A DNA stretch of 64,000 bases from Planctomycetota bacterium (GTDB taxonomy: Bacteria > Planctomycetota > Uabimicrobiia > Uabimicrobiales > Uabimicrobiaceae): positions 149,475 to 213,474 of the forward strand of contig JAJDCR010000024.1 of the NCBI GenBank assembly GCA_029260735.1, read 5' to 3'. Under the pieces are notes generated by a model. That model saw only the letters and a program-made list of their open reading frames with translations, was not told the origin of the DNA and ran no database searches. Both the position numbers and the translations under genes were made by a program. This document shows, piece by piece, positions 61,794 to 64,000 of the stretch (the first letter of the stretch is position 1; the number at the start of each line of letters is the position of its first letter).

Positions 61794-61851
61794 AAAATAC
61801 ATTTTTTGGTCACTCATCGTTTTACTTCATATAATTGAAGGTGGGTCTATA

Positions 61852-62592
61852 ATGAAAAAACAACTTGTCTTATTACTTTTATTAATGTTTTCTTGCATCT
61901 CTTCTGTTTTAGGAGCCGTCTTATTTCAGGATAGCTTTGGTGATAACAACACTAGTGGTTGGAGTTTCATAGGAGATAATAACAATCTTTGGAGCGATTC
62001 CTCTGGTCAACTGACCAACAACGGAAGTACTCATGTAGGGATTCCTGATCCTACCACAGGTTGCTGTACACAAATTGCTCTTATTGATGGAATTACAACA
62101 CCAGATCAATTCACTTTAGAAGCAGATGTTATCATTTCAACAGTTGGCTCTAGTGACTTTGGTCATATTGGTTTTGCTTGGGGAGTACAAGATTTGAGAA
62201 ATTTTAATACTTCTTATTTAAGAACTCATTCAAATCACGTCACAAACTGGAGCTTTATCAATGGATCTGCTTCTCCCGAATCTCATTTACAAACACCTGG
62301 AACAATTAACAATGTTAGCTATCACCTTAAAGTAGATGTCGATTATAATCTCCGAGAAATGACGGTTTCTCTAGATTCTTTTTCCACTACCTTTAGTGGT
62401 AGTACTTTCGATACAATTAACCGAAATCCCTCGGGAGGTGGTATTGGTCTCATTACTTGGCAAGAACTTGTTTTCTTTGACAATATAGTTTTAAGCAGTG
62501 ATACAGTTTCTCCCGTTCCTGAACCAAGTAGCATCGTTCTAGGAATAGCTGCCTTGATTCTATTTGGATCCCGTCATCTGCACCGAAAATAA
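61852..62592 (+). CDS. PEP-CTERM protein with a DUF1080/LamG-like fold
   Basis: 246 residues. Signal peptide KKQLVLLLLLMFSCISSVLGA. The start VLFQDSFGDNNTSGWSFIGDNNNLWSDSSGQL is the usual opening of laminin/DUF1080-like sandwich domains (strand, D-F/W turn). GHIGFAWGVQDLRNFNTSYLR, YHLKVDVDYNLREMTVSLDS and GGIGLITWQELVFFDNIVLS complete the pattern. It ends VPEPSSIVLGIAALILFGSRHLHRK. Last of the four-gene set, 58 bases after the propeller gene. Secreted and cell-surface by its tag; no catalytic residues seen. Confidence 0.87.
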   Translation: MKKQLVLLLLLMFSCISSVLGAVLFQDSFGDNNTSGWSFIGDNNNLWSDSSGQLTNNGSTHVGIPDPTTGCCTQIALIDGITTPDQFTLEADVIISTVGSSDFGHIGFAWGVQDLRNFNTSYLRTHSNHVTNWSFINGSASPESHLQTPGTINNVSYHLKVDVDYNLREMTVSLDSFSTTFSGSTFDTINRNPSGGGIGLITWQELVFFDNIVLSSDTVSPVPEPSSIVLGIAALILFGSRHLHRK

Positions 62593-62604
62593 TTGCACAG
62601 AAGT

Positions 62605-63006
62605 TTAAAATACATTTGCTTGCGGCTCTTCACCTGAAAGCATCAACTTGCCCTCAAAGTTTTCATAGTCTAGAGGGCAAAGCACTCCTTCCTCTTCTTT
62701 TCTAAAAACAAAACACTCCTCGTGTTTTTCTTTCTTGCGACGGTTATGTCCATCTTGCATTTCATGATCCCAAAACCGATCCACCTCTAATTTTTCTTCA
62801 CTCTGGCAAACAAACTTTTCTTTATCCTCTTGAAATTTTCCTTGGTACAAAGTGCTTTCTTCCACTCGATCTCCCCAATCATTGTAGTAAAAAGAAAGTA
62901 AAAGCTTGAACGAATTCTTTTCTGTAAGAGTTAAAACTACTTGGTGGCATTGATTCCGAGGCTGATCGGAATTGTATTCTTTGACAACAAACACTTTCTC
63001 AGGCAT
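62605..63006 (-). CDS. Hypothetical protein
   Basis: 133 residues from ATG 63006, preceded by AAAGGA. A TTG 18 bases earlier is less likely. Not recognised. The order is EKVFVVKEYNSDQPRN, then HQVVLTLTEKNSFKLLLSFYYNDWGDRVEESTLY and a charged, Lys/Glu/His-rich second half (EKLEVDRFWDHEMQDGHNRRKKEKH). There is no signal peptide or membrane span, so it is cytoplasmic by default. It is convergent with the PEP-CTERM set and divergent from the ADP-ribosylglycohydrolase relic. Confidence 0.6.
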   Translation of the reverse strand: MPEKVFVVKEYNSDQPRNQCHQVVLTLTEKNSFKLLLSFYYNDWGDRVEESTLYQGKFQEDKEKFVCQSEEKLEVDRFWDHEMQDGHNRRKKEKHEECFVFRKEEEGVLCPLDYENFEGKLMLSGEEPQANVF

Positions 63007-63103
63007 AAATAATCCTTTTTTCAAACCAACAAAATGCTTTTCTTTTTCGTAAATTATAGGAGAAAATAAACGAGATTTGCAGAGAAAAACAGAGAGTAGA
63101 GAA

Positions 63104-63547
63104 ATGCAAAATAAAGAAAAAATAGAGCGCTGTAAACTTTCCCTAACAGGGTTATCTATCGGCGATGCTTTGGGGGACAGTTTTTTTGCTTACATAAGAA
63201 CTATGGAAGACCAAGTTTCTCAAAAGTCTCTTCCAAGAGCACCTTGGTACTTCACAGATGATACGATCATGAGTTTCTCCGTAGTTAAGATCTTAGAACA
63301 AAAGGGAGAAATTTGCCAAGATGAATTGGTTCAAATGTTTGCTAAAAACTATCTCCGAGATCCCAGACGAGGTTACGGAGCTACTGCAGGACGAATTTTA
63401 AAAGAAATCGCCCGTGGAGTTCCATGGCAAAAGATTTCTCAGGAAGTTTTCTCAGGTATGGGATCAATGGGAAATGGCGCTGCCATGAGAGCAGCTCCTA
63501 CTCTAGCATTCTTTTTCATTTCATACGCTGAAACTTTGTCAATCTAA
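63104..63547 (+). pseudogene. ADP-ribosylglycohydrolase family protein, truncated
   Basis: 147 residues from ATG 63104. Recognisable motifs: LTGLSIGDALGDSFFAY (N-terminal Mg-site region), WYFTDDTIMSFSV (T-D-D-T Mg-binding motif), and GMGSMGNGAAMRAAPTLAF (the G-N-G-A-A-M-R motif). DraG-type hydrolases are about 300 residues. This one stops shortly after the third motif, with residues after APTLAF unlike the family. A palindromic repeat region begins about 200 bases later, so the gene was probably cut by a rearrangement. DraG family members remove ADP-ribose from proteins or small molecules. It is probably inactive. Confidence 0.75.
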
Positions 63548-64000
63548 GCCGCAAGTTGTCGAATATCTTCTTTATTGTAGCGTAGTTTAATAGCCTGCAA
63601 AGTCTTTTATTTTCAGCGCGTCCTCCCTAAGCTCGCAAGCTCATTCAGTTAAGGAAATCTCAGTAATCTCAATAAGTAGAAGACAGATTCTGCTTTCTAC
63701 CCCTTAATCTAGCGTACTTTGGTTTTCCAAAAAACAATACCTCAAGACCATGTATCCTATCAGGCGTAGCGGACAACCACAAGGGCCCTGCGGGCAGGCC
63801 CTTGCTGTTGTCCCTACAGAAATAACTACGCGATAGAAAATAACTTGCAGGCTGTATCAGGTGATATTGGGCTATTTGGTTTACCTGAATTCGCAGGTGA
63901 TGTAATGTAGGGACAACTACGAAGGCCGTCCGCAAGGACCCTCGTGGTTGTCCGTTACGCCTGGTAAAACCTAATTTTCAAGAAAACCTAATCTTCCGCT
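63548..64000. other. Repeat-rich intergenic end of the window
   Basis: No gene found. It contains the inverted repeat at 63757-63967 and, on the minus strand around 63545-63610, frames that give weakly transposase-like peptides (LLNYATIKKIFDNLRLRLTK) without enough context to be called. Confidence 0.5.
63757..63967. repeat. Inverted repeat with GGACAACC...GGTTGTCC arms
   Basis: Arms at about 63757-63826 and 63905-63967 match in reverse over ccaggcgta, cggacaaccac, agggcc and ttgtccctaca. Each arm also contains its own palindrome (gggccctgcgggcaggccc in the left). Such GTAGGGACAACC palindromes are common dispersed repeats. It lies beyond the cut end of the ADP-ribosylglycohydrolase. Confidence 0.75.

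Noticed and set aside
63545..63700. Insertion-sequence transposase fragment on the minus strand
   Set aside because: A short peptide (LLNYATIKKIFDNLRLRLTK) has a transposase-like feel, but there is no motif, terminal repeat or adequate length.
1..64000. CRISPR arrays, rRNA, prophage or riboswitches
   Set aside because: No regularly spaced direct repeats, rRNA-like conserved stretches, phage structural genes or recognised riboswitch cores were found by reading both strands.

Overview
The window looks like a stretch of an AT-rich Gram-negative bacterial chromosome. I estimate roughly 38-40% GC by eye. The best guess for the host is the Planctomycetota/PVC group, possibly a Uabimicrobium-like lineage. 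This is inference from content: twelve short secreted proteins with C-terminal PEP-CTERM sorting tags, a Ser/Thr kinase fused to WD40 repeats, a giant TPR/CHAT protein, Sel1 and formylglycine-generating-enzyme relics, two CAP-domain lipoproteins, and many dispersed palindromic repeats. No rRNA, intact tRNA, CRISPR array, phage block or intact transposase was seen.

Layout. 1-5870 (minus strand): a five-gene operon with overlapping or closely spaced genes and a good sigma70-type promoter. It encodes a cupin/methionyl-tRNA-synthetase-like fusion, an FAD amine/amino-acid oxidase, a GNAT acetyltransferase, an ATP-grasp ligase and a PLP-dependent decarboxylase that runs off the left edge. It reads like an undescribed biosynthetic pathway for a small amino-acid-derived metabolite and is the main discovery candidate. 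6000-17400: PEP-CTERM genes mixed with a family I.5-type lipase, NUDIX, endonuclease/phosphatase-fold, pilin-like, Fic and bS21 genes. 17500-27350 (minus): amino-acid permease, CdsA, a zinc-ribbon/beta-propeller membrane protein, an orphan ABC permease, Der GTPase and an HtrA/Deg protease. 27600-35240: CAP lipoprotein, a Rad50/SbcC-like ATPase with a membrane hairpin and a new 56-residue upstream gene, PilZ protein, lipoprotein, IlvE-type aminotransferase and a putative metallopeptidase. 35239-38195: a gene graveyard with a tRNA 3' remnant, a 680-bp inverted repeat, a frameshifted Sel1 gene and an FGE gene with a nonsense codon. 38300-46230: PEP-CTERM, quinone-oxidoreductase-like, CAP lipoprotein, a lone PfaD-like enzyme, a hemopexin-repeat secreted protein, SRPBCC and UbiA-like genes. 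46588-58063: kinase-WD40 and signal peptidase I diverge from a CbpA-type DnaJ and a 2103-residue protein with two CHAT-like domains that both lack the His/Cys dyad. 58178-62592: five PEP-CTERM genes, four of them in a row. 62605-64000: a hypothetical gene, a truncated ADP-ribosylglycohydrolase and palindromic repeats.

How it fits together. The PEP-CTERM proteins, signal peptidase, HtrA protease, CdsA and lipoproteins point to a cell with a heavily invested envelope. The exosortase that would process the PEP-CTERM proteins is not in this window. Four long copies of a widespread palindromic repeat (about 180-340 bp) and several other repeat families fill most larger gaps. Many short exact tandem duplications, some spanning stop codons or ribosome binding sites, suggest frequent replication slippage.
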